Below are positions 20,528 to 30,368 of a DNA stretch of 64,000 bases, one piece after another (position 1 is the stretch's first letter; the number at the start of each line of letters is the position of its first letter). The position numbers and the translations under genes are program-made. The stretch is taken from positions 1,426,001-1,490,000 of the forward strand of contig OX442317.1 in NCBI GenBank assembly GCA_949358305.1, read 5' to 3'. The notes below the pieces were generated by a model that was not told where the DNA came from, ran no database searches, and saw only the letters and a list, made by a program, of their open reading frames with translations. This DNA comes from Strigamia acuminata (lineage: Eukaryota; Arthropoda; Chilopoda; Geophilomorpha; Linotaeniidae).

Positions 20528-23500
20528 ATGACGGATTCAACGACGAAAATCCGCAACCAAATAGAATTGTTACACGACGGTAACTATTTGCTGTGGTCCA
20601 AACGAGTAAAGGCCGCGCTAAATGAACGAGATTTGTGGGACACCGCGATCGAAGAGACGGAGCCCAAACGACCAGTTAAGGGAGATGCGACCCACGATGA
20701 GGACGAAAAAACGTGGAAAACGTGGCGGAAGAGCAACAACGCCGCGAAGGGAATACTGATCGGAACCCTAAACGATGAGCAGGTACTACGTTACGACGAC
20801 GCATTAACCGCTAAACAACTTTGGGACGACATAAAGAAAAATATGGAGATCGATACAACAGATCTCCAGTACGAGTGCTTGGACGAGTTGCTGCGCCTCA
20901 AAATGACCGCGAAAGAGACAATAGACCAGTACGTAAACCGAGTCGAGGCACTGAGAACTAAATGCGCCTCCTACGGAGGGGATATAAAGGAAACTCAGGC
21001 CAAATACGCGATATTAAGGGGATTGCGAGAAGAATTCGACGCCACGGCCGAGGGCATCAGAGCAAATAAGACGACTACACTACAAGATGCGCGAAAAATT
21101 TTGAGATCACGTGAGACGCAGAACAACATAAAAATCGAAGGAAGCACGGATGTTGCATACAGAGCGGATAGCCGTAAGAGATTCGAGAAACGTGCGGACA
21201 CGCGAAAATGCTTCAATTGCAACAAACCTGGTCACGTGGCGAGCGAGTGTAAGAACCCAATGTTCTGCTTCAACTGCGAAGGGAGCGGGCATAAGGCGTC
21301 AACTTGTTCAAAACCGAAGAGAGAGAGGACGAATTCCAAACGCGGCAAAGGCACATTCAAACGAAGCCACAAACAAGAAGGAAATCTGTGTGCATTCGAG
21401 ATGGAGGAATCGTGCATGTACGCAATGACAGACGAGATCGAGACGGCCGACAAAATCACGACGACAGACGAAGTTGCAACGTACACCGACCCGATTACAA
21501 CGACCGACGAAATCACGACAACAGGCGAAGTTGCAACGTACACCGACGAGATTGCGACGACGGACGAACTCACGACGACTGACGAAGTTGCAACGACCAC
21601 CGACGAGATCGCGTCGACCGACGAAATTACAAAGAACGAAGTGGCGACGATTAGTGAAGAAACGAAGGTGCTTTGGTTGGTGGATTCGGGCGCAACTAGC
21701 CATATGACGAGAACCAAGGAATTTTTCGACACCTACGAACGTGATGATCGGACAATTGGGATCGCTGACAAGAATGTAAGAATGAAATCGATTGGAATTG
21801 GCAGTATTCGAGTCACGACCAGCAAAAACGACAAAATTCACCGACTAAACAACGTTTTACACGTACCTGAGATATCGGCGAATCTACTTTCCGTGGCCAA
21901 AATCATCGATACCAAGAAGAGCGTGATTTTCGACATCAAGGCGTCGGCAGTACGAGGACCAGACGGCAGAGCGATCATCGACATACGACGAATCGGGGAC
22001 AAGTTCGTGATCGACACGAAAATATTGCAGAGCCACGAAAACGCAAGAAAATCCGAAGAAATCAACACGACGTGGCACCAACGACTCGGGCACCTGGCGT
22101 ACGACACAATGAGGAAAATGGAGAGGGACACTTTGGTACGAGGACTCAAGATGGATACGAGCGAAAACGAGACATGCGAATCGTGTATCAAGGGGAAACT
22201 TACTCGAAAACCCCACAAAAGCATCGGAGAACGCCAATCGCAAAGTATCATGGACCTGTGGCACGTGGACCTCGTCGGAGCAATTACACCCGAATCACTG
22301 GGAGGATCAAAGTATATCATGACAGTCGTTGACGATTGGAGCCGAAAAACGATGGTCAAAGTTTTAAAAACGAAAAGCGAAACGGCCGAAAAATTGAAGA
22401 ATTTGATCACGATGTGCGAGACAGAAACGGGCCAACGTTTAAAGAGGATACGTAGCGATAACGGCGGGGAATTTATCGTGGGAAAACTGGAAAAATGGTT
22501 TCAAGAACGAGGAGTTGACCACCAACTAACAGTACCGTACTCAGCCGCGAGCAATGGCGTGGCAGAACGCCAAAATCGAACAATTATCGAGATGACGCGA
22601 ACGATGCTCGTCGAGTCGGGACTACCATACACGTTTTGGGCAGAGTGCATGTGCACAACGGCAATCATTCGGAACTCGTGCATGACAAGAGTGCATGGAA
22701 AAACCCCGTCGGAAGTTTGGGACGACAAGAAACCAACTGTAAAATATTTCAAACGTTTCGGATGCGTCGCGTTTGTACTCACGAAAAATGCGGGACGAAG
22801 GAAGTTTGACCCGAAAGCCGAGAAGAGAATATTCGTGGGATACGCACAAAAACGACGAGGATATCGAATTTACAATCCCGAGACACGACTCGTCAGCGAG
22901 GAACGAAATGTAAAATTCGTCGAGAGCGAGTTGGGCGCGCCGATGCTACGCAGTGAAGACGGCACCGCAATGCAACCCAAATACGCCGACTTGGAGATCG
23001 AGTCCGAAATTAAGACGAGTCTTGACGAGGAAAAAGGCGGGAACACAGTCGAAAATGGCGTAATAATAGACGGAAGTCGAGAAGGCAACGCACAAGATGA
23101 AAACGACGAAATATTGGACGGGAATCGAGAGGAGAACGCACAAGACGAAATCCAGAACAACGAGGAGGCCGACCCACCACCACCCACTCAACAACACACG
23201 CCGAGAGCCACGACGGCAGAACGCCAAGTCCGAAACCTCACAGAAAGAACGGCAAATGAAGACGAAATGATACGACAAGGAGCTAGAAGATCCGAGCGGA
23301 TAAAATCAAGAGCGATGGCCAACGTATCGGAAGAAATTGATCCCCCTCGAAACTACAACGAAGCGCTACAATCAATTAATTCCGAGGAGTGGATAAAGGC
23401 CATGGATGAAGAAATAGCGTCGATGAAGAAGCACGAAGTTTGGACAACGAGGGAACTGCCGAGAAACAAGAAAACTGTCAAGTCGAATTGGGTTTACAAA

Positions 23501-24895
23501 CTCAAAGTAAATCCAAACACCGGTGAAAGACGTTTCAAAGCACGGCTCGTAGCCGCTGGATACACGCAGCGATGGGGAGTAGACTACGACACGACATTTG
23601 CACCGGTAATTAGAATCGAAACGCTGAGAATACTCGTAAACGAAGGCGCGAAACGAAAAAGGAAACTATCGCAACACGACGTACGATCGGCATACCTCCA
23701 CGGCAAACTCAAGAATGAAATTTACATGGCACAGCCTGAAGGCTACGAGGACGGGACGAATCTCGTATGCAAACTAGAAAAAAGTATCTACGGACTAAAA
23801 CAGTCAGGGCGGTGCTGGTACGAGAAGCTAACCGAAGTTTTGGCCAAAGTAAAATTTGAACGATCTCCCGACGACCCATGCTTATTCATCGTGAGACGAG
23901 GACATGACTACATGTTTTTGGGAGTTTACGTGGACGACGCCGTCACTTTGGCATCATCGGACCGATTCGAGAAGGAAGTGATAGACCAGATTAAAAACGA
24001 CGTAGAATTAATCTCCATGGGCCAACTATCATCCATCTTAGGGATTCAAGTTTACCACGACGACAATGGAATCCACCTACACCAGTCCGAATATATTCGA
24101 AGAGTTTTAGCAAGTTACGGGATGGAAAACTGTAACACCAAGTCGACACCGATGGACCCGCAACTCAATTTGGATGAACACGAGGACAGCCCAGAAGTCG
24201 ACCAGCGCGAATACCAAGAACTGATCGGGAAGTTGATGTATTTGGCAATCAACACACGACCCGACCTCAGTTTCGCAATGAGCTCGCTGTCCCAATACAG
24301 CGCGAAGCCCAAACAGACACACTACCAAGCACTGAAGAGAGTGTTGAAATACCTGCAGAAAACAACCAACTACAAATTGTCATACGGATGCGAGGACCGA
24401 AGATTGCATGCCTACACGGACGCAAGTTGGGACAGAACGGCAGATTCCAAGTCGTTCTCGGGATTTGTTGTGCGCGACGGACGGTCGCTAATCCACTGGA
24501 GATGCAAAAAACAGGAGATCGTGGCAATGTCAAGCACTGAGAGCGAGTTACACGCCTTATCGGAAGGTATCAAGGATGTGCTGTGGACAAAAGAAATAAT
24601 GATGACCATCACACCAACCACGAAAATGGAAGCAACGACTGTTTATTGCGACAGCTTAAATGCGACGCAATTACTGAAGCCGGGACCCCAAAAGGCGAGG
24701 ACCAAGCACTTCAATCGGCGACTAAATTTCGTAAAGAATGACGTCGAAAGTGGTAACATCGACATCAAACACATCGCAGGAACCGAGATGTTGGCAGACT
24801 TCCTGACAAAACCACTTACAGGACCAACACTAGAAAAAGCCTTGATCGAACTCGGAATCGCCCCAACCAAGAAAGGCAGACACGAAGAAGAGTAA
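20528..24895 (+). CDS. Copia Gag-Pol polyprotein (1455 aa)
   Basis: Domains in Copia order. Gag of UBN2 type at residues about 1-220. Two CCHC knuckles at about 228-260 (CFNCNKPGHVASEC, CFNCEGSGHKASTC). A Thr/Asp/Glu-rich tandem segment at about 300-375. Aspartic protease at about 383 (WLVDSGATSHMT). Integrase with an HHCC head (HQRLGHL...CESCIKGK) and DDE core (WHVDLVG at about 577, RSDNGGEF at about 641, NGVAERQNR at about 677). Reverse transcriptase with YVDDA at about 1133. RNase H at about 1290-1430 (AYTDASWDR, YCDSLNATQLL). Integrase before RT is the Copia hallmark. The frame starts at the ATG at 20528 and ends at TAA before the polypurine tract. No frameshift separates gag from pol. 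Confidence 0.97.
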   Translation: MTDSTTKIRNQIELLHDGNYLLWSKRVKAALNERDLWDTAIEETEPKRPVKGDATHDEDEKTWKTWRKSNNAAKGILIGTLNDEQVLRYDDALTAKQLWDDIKKNMEIDTTDLQYECLDELLRLKMTAKETIDQYVNRVEALRTKCASYGGDIKETQAKYAILRGLREEFDATAEGIRANKTTTLQDARKILRSRETQNNIKIEGSTDVAYRADSRKRFEKRADTRKCFNCNKPGHVASECKNPMFCFNCEGSGHKASTCSKPKRERTNSKRGKGTFKRSHKQEGNLCAFEMEESCMYAMTDEIETADKITTTDEVATYTDPITTTDEITTTGEVATYTDEIATTDELTTTDEVATTTDEIASTDEITKNEVATISEETKVLWLVDSGATSHMTRTKEFFDTYERDDRTIGIADKNVRMKSIGIGSIRVTTSKNDKIHRLNNVLHVPEISANLLSVAKIIDTKKSVIFDIKASAVRGPDGRAIIDIRRIGDKFVIDTKILQSHENARKSEEINTTWHQRLGHLAYDTMRKMERDTLVRGLKMDTSENETCESCIKGKLTRKPHKSIGERQSQSIMDLWHVDLVGAITPESLGGSKYIMTVVDDWSRKTMVKVLKTKSETAEKLKNLITMCETETGQRLKRIRSDNGGEFIVGKLEKWFQERGVDHQLTVPYSAASNGVAERQNRTIIEMTRTMLVESGLPYTFWAECMCTTAIIRNSCMTRVHGKTPSEVWDDKKPTVKYFKRFGCVAFVLTKNAGRRKFDPKAEKRIFVGYAQKRRGYRIYNPETRLVSEERNVKFVESELGAPMLRSEDGTAMQPKYADLEIESEIKTSLDEEKGGNTVENGVIIDGSREGNAQDENDEILDGNREENAQDEIQNNEEADPPPPTQQHTPRATTAERQVRNLTERTANEDEMIRQGARRSERIKSRAMANVSEEIDPPRNYNEALQSINSEEWIKAMDEEIASMKKHEVWTTRELPRNKKTVKSNWVYKLKVNPNTGERRFKARLVAAGYTQRWGVDYDTTFAPVIRIETLRILVNEGAKRKRKLSQHDVRSAYLHGKLKNEIYMAQPEGYEDGTNLVCKLEKSIYGLKQSGRCWYEKLTEVLAKVKFERSPDDPCLFIVRRGHDYMFLGVYVDDAVTLASSDRFEKEVIDQIKNDVELISMGQLSSILGIQVYHDDNGIHLHQSEYIRRVLASYGMENCNTKSTPMDPQLNLDEHEDSPEVDQREYQELIGKLMYLAINTRPDLSFAMSSLSQYSAKPKQTHYQALKRVLKYLQKTTNYKLSYGCEDRRLHAYTDASWDRTADSKSFSGFVVRDGRSLIHWRCKKQEIVAMSSTESELHALSEGIKDVLWTKEIMMTITPTTKMEATTVYCDSLNATQLLKPGPQKARTKHFNRRLNFVKNDVESGNIDIKHIAGTEMLADFLTKPLTGPTLEKALIELGIAPTKKGRHEEE

Positions 24896-24935
24896 TCAAG
24901 AAAGCAGTGCGTAATGACGGTTCAAGAGGAGAATT

Positions 24936-25151
24936 TGTTGGACCCCATGTCGCTTGACCGCCATTACGTCGCGAGAGGGCACTCGGACGTTCCGTGGCAG
25001 ACGCTGATACGTCCACTAGACGACCCAATTTAACAGCCAATCATGGCCCAGTGTCTACATATTTAACCTGTGTATTTTCCCAGAATAAAACACTTGTAAT
25101 TCTTTAACCCTACGATGATGTTGCATTATTTCAACCACACGATTTCCAACA
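24936..25151 (+). repeat. 3' LTR of the Copia element
   Basis: Identical in sequence to the 5' LTR and followed directly by the second ATTAT copy. Confidence 0.95.
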
Positions 25152-25724
25152 ATTATGATTGCACGAACAATAACAATCGCTGCGTGTTGCGAGGGAAAAT
25201 GTGCAACGAGGAAAACGATTGTGGCGATTTTAGCGACGAATCGGTACTTGCATCAACAAGGCGCATCGTTGCGATTTTGACCCCGACTGTCCCGACGTGA
25301 GCGACGAAATGGATTGCCGTGAGCATCGCTTTTGATGTTTGTTGGAGAATTTATCAGTTTGTCGTGAATAGTACGACCAATTGTAACCACCGACACAACG
25401 ACTGCTGAGATCGATCCGACAAACAAGATTGTCCCACGGGTTCGTAATAAATCGAAATAAATGAATGCGTAGTTAATTTTTTTGTTGTTTTTTGAAGCTG
25501 GGTCAACTACGTGTCCGGCAAATGCGTTCCAGTGTCGGAACGGGCGTTGTACACCCGTTAATTGGAGGTGCGATCGCGACGACGATTGCAACGATGCGGA
25601 AAACTGAGGCTTGAGCTCGGATGAACAGAATTGCAGTAATTTAATTTTGATTTAGTTTTTTTTGAAGGTTTGTTTATAATTTTCTGTTTTGTATTATTTT
25701 TTTAAATAATACACGTGCAGACTG
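25152..25724 (+). pseudogene. LRP1: Duplicated LRP1 LDLa exons, right half
   Basis: Directly after the Copia TSD the interrupted exon resumes: YDCTNNNNRCVLRGKMCNEE and DCGDFSDES, then in another frame [20 protein letters not shown], ending MDC at about 25317. A further LDLa exon at about 25500-25636 reads [20 protein letters not shown] and [13 protein letters not shown], followed by an in-frame TGA (about 25606). It retains 28 bp that the copy at 5911 has lost. The TSD of the second Copia element (GACTG) lies at 25720-25724 in the next exon start. Confidence 0.8.
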
Positions 25725-25940
25725 TGTTGGAAATCGTGTGGTTGAAATAATGCAACATCATCGTAGGGTTAAAGAAATACAAGTGATTTTATTTAGAACA
25801 ATTCACAGGTTAAATATGATGACACTTAGCCATGATTGGCTGTTACAGAATGGACGTTTCTTGGACGTATCAGCGACAGGCGCGGAACGTCCGAGCGCCC
25901 TCTCGCGACGTATTGGCGGCCGACACACATATGTCCAACA
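25725..25940 (-). repeat. 3' LTR of the non-autonomous element
   Basis: 216 bp, identical to 29179-29394. It converges on the 3' LTR of the autonomous element 573 bp away. Confidence 0.95.
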
Positions 25941-25985
25941 AATTCTCCTCTCGGACCGTCAATACTCACACTTAATACAAATTAA

Positions 25986-28637
25986 TTACACTTTACAAAT
26001 TCGATTCCTCTCAATCTTGCCATCCGCGTTCGAAAACTTCTTCGCATTCCCTTGCTGGTTTTTTATTTTTGTAATAAAATCTTCTGTGCGGAGTAGCACA
26101 GCTTTCTTTTCGTGATTCGCGCTTTCCTCGTGGCTGTTGTCGACTATCGGTGTTTTCCCGTATTTTCGGCGTCTGCGTTTTTTCTTCTTTTTGCGATTCG
26201 TTCTGATTTTACCATTTGGGGTCACGTCTTTGCTCTCGAAAATTTCGCGTTTGCTTTCTTCGTGTAGGAGCAATTTGACCGAATCGTAATTCCCACCATC
26301 TTCGTCGTGTCTCACGCCGATTCCATCGTACTTTGAACTTTGTAAGTCTGCACCGATCTTCTCTTCCAGGCTTGCAGCTTGTAAATCGCGTCCTTCTCTA
26401 TCGTTCTTGGAAATTTCGTCGAGTCTATCCAATCCCGCATTAAACTCGTCTTGTGTCTTGTCGTCGGGCCCATCTTGGTCAAGCACGAATTTACTACGTT
26501 TTTGATTGTCGTCGCGCTCGATCTTGTATTCTGCGTCCAAAACGTCGTGCTTTGCGTTGGATTCGACCCTTTCTCTTCCCAAGTCGCTCCTCGTGCGTAC
26601 GTCCTTGCTCCATGTGTCGCAGTCGTCGTCACTCCTCTCACCGTTGTTTACTTTGTAATTGCACACTTGATTTTCGTTCGAACTCGGCCCAACCCTGTGA
26701 AGTAAGAATGCATTATGACCTCGATCATCGCCGCCTCGTTTCCGCTCTATCTCCCTCGTCCGTTCGGCAGACTTCGTTTTCATGGCCTTTATCCACCTGT
26801 CGGAACCAATCGAGTGTACCGCTTCGATCCCTTTCGAAATACTGGCCATTGAACTTGTAACTTGTTCACGCTCGGTCTCGATCTTGTCTTCTATCTTCTT
26901 CATTCGTCCCCAAGACTCGATCGAATTCACGGCTTTCTTCGCACTCCGAAATTGTTTTGACATCAACTTCATCTCCTCGTCCATCCACTCCTCGGATTTA
27001 ATCGGTTCCATTTCGTCGTAGTAGGGTTCGATTTTTTCCGATACGTTGGCCATCGCTCTTGATTTTATTCGCATTAGTTCTTCTTCGCTCGCCGTTTTTT
27101 CTGCGAGATTTCGAACTTGGCACTCTGCCATCGTGGATCTCGGCGCGCGTCGTTGAGTGGGCGGTGGCGGTTCGCTTTGGATTTCATCTTGCGCGTTCTC
27201 CTCTCGATTCCCGTCTATTATTTCGTCATTTTCATCTGCGTGCTTGAATTTTTCTTCGTCAGAACTCGTCTTGATTTCAGATTCGATCTCCAAGTCGGTG
27301 TATTCGGGTTGCTTCGCGGTATCGGCTTCACTGCGTAGCATCGGCGCGCCCAACTCGTTCTCGTCGAATTTTACATTTCGTTCCTCGTTCTCCTCTTGAT
27401 TTTCGGTCACGGATTCGTCGTTTCCGAGTAAAGCATCAGGATCTACTTCAGGTGTCGACTTGTGTTGCGCATCGAATTCGGAAATCTCCGCTTTAAACTT
27501 GTTTAATTTCGCATCGGACTCGTCTGGTTTTGTTTCGAAAAAATTCCCGACTTGCGTTTTTCTGCACGGTACCGATTCATTCAACTCGTTTACGTCAGAC
27601 TCTTGTAATTTTACGACAAATCTAGCCAATTTCGCATCCAATCTAGCTTCTTTTACGTCGAATTCGCCAAGTTTCTCGTCAAGCTTTGCTAACTTTGCAT
27701 TAATTTCTTCTAGTTTCGCATCTACTTCCGCTCGCTCCGCAGCAATGTCCGCTCGTTTTGAATCAAGTTTGGCATTCTTGTTTTCAAAATCATCCGATTC
27801 TTCGTTTTTCTCGATGATTTTTACGTTTGTCTCGCCAATTTTTACGTTCGTCTCGCCAATTTTTACGTTCGTCTCGCCAATTTTTACGTTCGTCTCGTCA
27901 ATTTTTACGTTCGTCTCGCCAATTTCTTCGTCGTTCTCTTCAAATTCGTCATCGTCTTCTTCGTAATCTGGATCATATTCGTCGTCTATTTCATAATCGC
28001 CAAAAACGTTAAATCTGAATCGGATTTTATCTCTTCTTCTATCATCGTCGTTGTTCCACGTATCGTCGTCTTCGTCCTCCGCATCATCGTTTTCCTTCTC
28101 CGCGTCGTCGTCTTCGCTCTTCTCATTGTCGTCCACGATGTGGCATTCTTCTTTTTGTTCATCGGCGTCGTGCCACGTGCGTCCGTCAGCGCCGCTCCAC
28201 GTATTGCCGTCGTCGGATCTTGGGAATCGATATTCTTTCCTCACGGCTTCCGTAGGTGTCGAAATTTCAGTCGCGCACAAGTTTCCTTCGGGTTCCAGGT
28301 TCCGCTTGAATGTGGCACGTTTGGTATTCGTTCTCTCTCTCTTTGGTTTTGTGCAAGCTGACGCCTTGTGCCCGCTCCCTTCGCAGTTGAAGCAGAAAAT
28401 TGGGTTTTTGCAATCACTCGCCATGTGTCCAGGTTTGTTACAATTATAACACTTCCTCGTGACTTCACGTTTTTCAAACTTCTTCCGGCCATCCGCTCTG
28501 TACGCGACGTCCGCGCTTCCTTCGATTTTTATGTTGTTCTGCGTCTCACGTGATCTCAAAATTTTTCGCGCATCTTGTAGTGTAGTCGTTTTATTTGCTC
28601 TGATGCCCTCGGCCGTGGCGTCGAATTCTTCTCGCAA
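25986..28637 (-). CDS. 883-codon open frame: Gag C-part, CCHC knuckles, acidic coiled-coil, basic tail
   Basis: Residues 1-60 equal autonomous Gag (REEFDATAEGIRANKTT). Two CCHC knuckles follow (CYNCNKPGHMASDC, CFNCEGSGHKASAC). About 110-270 is Asp/Glu-rich. A tandem heptad-like repeat (ETNVKIG, five copies, about 256-290) and predicted coiled-coil (AERAEVDAKLEEINAKLAKL) reach about 390. The Copia integrase-RT linker returns at about 450 (ELGAPMLRSE...PPPPTQRRAPRSTM). The last third is again charged, with a basic cluster (RKKKKKRRRRK). No D-S-G, DDE or YVDD motif exists. A frame of this length with no stop, in an element with identical LTRs, may be a product used by the element. The initiation site is unclear because the Gag start is out of frame. 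Confidence 0.75.
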   Translation of the reverse strand: MREEFDATAEGIRANKTTTLQDARKILRSRETQNNIKIEGSADVAYRADGRKKFEKREVTRKCYNCNKPGHMASDCKNPIFCFNCEGSGHKASACTKPKRERTNTKRATFKRNLEPEGNLCATEISTPTEAVRKEYRFPRSDDGNTWSGADGRTWHDADEQKEECHIVDDNEKSEDDDAEKENDDAEDEDDDTWNNDDDRRRDKIRFRFNVFGDYEIDDEYDPDYEEDDDEFEENDEEIGETNVKIDETNVKIGETNVKIGETNVKIGETNVKIIEKNEESDDFENKNAKLDSKRADIAAERAEVDAKLEEINAKLAKLDEKLGEFDVKEARLDAKLARFVVKLQESDVNELNESVPCRKTQVGNFFETKPDESDAKLNKFKAEISEFDAQHKSTPEVDPDALLGNDESVTENQEENEERNVKFDENELGAPMLRSEADTAKQPEYTDLEIESEIKTSSDEEKFKHADENDEIIDGNREENAQDEIQSEPPPPTQRRAPRSTMAECQVRNLAEKTASEEELMRIKSRAMANVSEKIEPYYDEMEPIKSEEWMDEEMKLMSKQFRSAKKAVNSIESWGRMKKIEDKIETEREQVTSSMASISKGIEAVHSIGSDRWIKAMKTKSAERTREIERKRGGDDRGHNAFLLHRVGPSSNENQVCNYKVNNGERSDDDCDTWSKDVRTRSDLGRERVESNAKHDVLDAEYKIERDDNQKRSKFVLDQDGPDDKTQDEFNAGLDRLDEISKNDREGRDLQAASLEEKIGADLQSSKYDGIGVRHDEDGGNYDSVKLLLHEESKREIFESKDVTPNGKIRTNRKKKKKRRRRKYGKTPIVDNSHEESANHEKKAVLLRTEDFITKIKNQQGNAKKFSNADGKIERNRICKV

Positions 28638-28738
28638 TCCCCTTAATATCGCGTATTTGGCCTGAGTTTCCTTTATATCCCCTCCGTACGAGGCGCATTT
28701 AGTTCTCAGTGCCTCGACTCGGTTTACGTACTGGTCTA

Positions 28739-29023
28739 TTGTCTCTTTGCGTCGTCGTAACGTAGTGCCTGCTCATCGTTTAGGGTTCCGATCAGTATTC
28801 CCTTCGCGGCGTTGTTGCTCTTCCGCCACGTTTTCCACGTTTTCTCGTCCTCATCGTGGGTCGCCTCTCCCTTAACTGGTCGTTTGGGCTCCGTCTCTTC
28901 GATCGCGGTGTCCCACAAATCTCGTTCATTGAGTGCGGCCTTTACTCGTTTGGACCACAGCAAATAGTTACCGTCGTGTAACAATTCTATCTGGTTGCGG
29001 ATTTTCGTCGTTGAATCCGTCAT
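28739..29023 (-). CDS. Gag N-terminal frame of the non-autonomous element, interrupted
   Basis: About 95 codons starting MTDSTTKIRNQIELLHDGNY, nearly identical to the first 95 residues of the autonomous Gag. A 109-bp deletion, equivalent to 20803-20911 of the autonomous copy, removes the next segment and shifts the frame, giving a stop just downstream. The remaining Gag continues in the frame of the large downstream ORF. Confidence 0.8.
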
Positions 29024-29178
29024 GTCGTCTTCTCAAAAAACACGTGCTCGCTCAAAATTTTCAGACTTTTACTGCTCGTCTTTTCTTCTTCGAGTTTGTA
29101 CGCCTCGTGTTTTGACTTGTAATCGTCAGGTATCTTTAACGTCGTCGGTGGATTGTTAACCGTTCATCTGCTACCATT

Positions 29179-29394
29179 TGTTGGAAATCGTGTGGTTGAA
29201 ATAATGCAACATCATCGTAGGGTTAAAGAAATACAAGTGATTTTATTTAGAACAATTCACAGGTTAAATATGATGACACTTAGCCATGATTGGCTGTTAC
29301 AGAATGGACGTTTCTTGGACGTATCAGCGACAGGCGCGGAACGTCCGAGCGCCCTCTCGCGACGTATTGGCGGCCGACACACATATGTCCAACA
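29179..29394 (-). repeat. 5' LTR of the non-autonomous element
   Basis: 216 bp, identical to 25725-25940, with TG...CA ends on the minus strand. Confidence 0.95.
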
Positions 29395-29399
29395 GACTG

Positions 29400-30005
29400 G
29401 ACCAATTTAGATGTAAAATTTAAGATTTAGGCTAGTTTAAAAAATACAAACAGGTTTAAATGACTTAATGAATGTGCTTTTTGTATTAACTTTTTACATT
29501 AAAGTTGATGTAATTTTACCATGTTTATTATTGTCTTTGTTTTTGTGTGTTGGAATTCCACTTGATATTTTTATTAAATTAAATGAATTTAATGTTTTTA
29601 TTTTTGTTTAGTTTGTTCTTTTATATATATTCTACAGAGCCCACGTCCCGGGAATTAAAACCAGGTGACAAAAAATGGCTAAAAATGGCTAAAAATGACC
29701 GTTTTTCATAAAAAATGGCTAATATTAGCCATTTTTCGTCAAAAATGACCAATTTTAGTCATTTTTCTTGGTAAAAATAGCCATTTTCATCATCGAAACG
29801 TTACAAGTTGTAACGTTTCAACAACGTTTTTTAACAGAACCGGTTATTTTGAAAATTCCCGGTTTTCGGTACCATTATTTCTCACTGCTTCTTATTCTAT
29901 GTCTTTTATCTATCTAATCCTCCTATTGTTATATATTAATCAATATGCATTAGAATATATATTAGAAAACAGAAGATAATACAGCGTATCAAATAACTAA
30001 CCTTA
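29400..30005. other. Non-coding spacer with short inverted motifs
   Basis: No coding exon. 29585-29700 repeats part of 19820-20035. 29640-29880 holds several AAAAATGGCTAA/TTAGCCATTTTT motifs in both orientations and a small palindrome GTTACAAGTTGTAACG. It is bounded by CCCGGGAATT at 29647 and AAATTCCCGG at about 29855, so it may be a degenerate terminal-inverted-repeat element. Confidence 0.45.
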
Positions 30006-30009
30006 TATA

Positions 30010-30333
30010 TATCCTGAAGTGTGCTGGATTTGAACTCAGGTATGCAATCTCACTAGTACTGACCATCTATACCTCTCAGCCACTACTCCTTATTATTTAT
30101 TTTCTCTCTAATTCTCTTACTTGTATTTACTAGATTTAAGATTCTTAGAGTTCAAAATGATATAAACTTCATAGATGTTCTCGTTGCTCTGAAGGGTTGG
30201 CTTTGGCCTTTAAATTCAAGCATTGTGTGTTCGAATCCAAGTTAGTATGTTGGTTTTTTCTTTTTCTTTTTTAATTAGTAAATAGTAAATATAAGTAGGG
30301 AGATTAGATGTAAGATTTTTAGATTTCTAACAG

Positions 30334-30368
<35 letters not shown>

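Larger units (their letters stand above)
20156..25151 (+). mobile_element. Complete Ty1/Copia LTR retrotransposon
   Basis: A 4996-bp element bounded by 216-bp LTRs (20156-20371 and 24936-25151) that are identical by eye, start TGTTGG and end CAACA. The target-site duplication is ATTAT (20151-20155 and 25152-25156). The primer-binding site begins TGGTAGCAGA at 20374, complementary to the 3' end of initiator-Met tRNA. A polypurine tract (AAGAGGAGAA) precedes the 3' LTR. A single open frame fills the interior. Identical LTRs, an intact frame and a perfect TSD mean a very recent, probably autonomous insertion. It lies within a duplicated LRP1 exon. Confidence 0.97.
25725..29394 (-). mobile_element. 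Non-autonomous Copia relative lacking protease, integrase and reverse transcriptase
   Basis: A 3670-bp element on the minus strand with two identical 216-bp LTRs (29179-29394 upstream, 25725-25940 downstream) and target-site duplication GACTG (25720-25724, 29395-29399). Primer-binding site TGGTAGCAGA lies after the 5' LTR and polypurine tract GAGAGGAGAA before the 3' LTR, as in the neighbouring autonomous element. LTRs of the two elements are clearly related but differ at many positions. The interior keeps Gag, CCHC knuckles and the integrase-RT linker, while the catalytic domains are replaced by a long charged frame. It must have been mobilised in trans, and recently. Confidence 0.93.

Noticed and set aside
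27460-27966. 168-codon plus-strand frame
   Set aside because: Antisense shadow of the 883-codon frame of the non-autonomous element.
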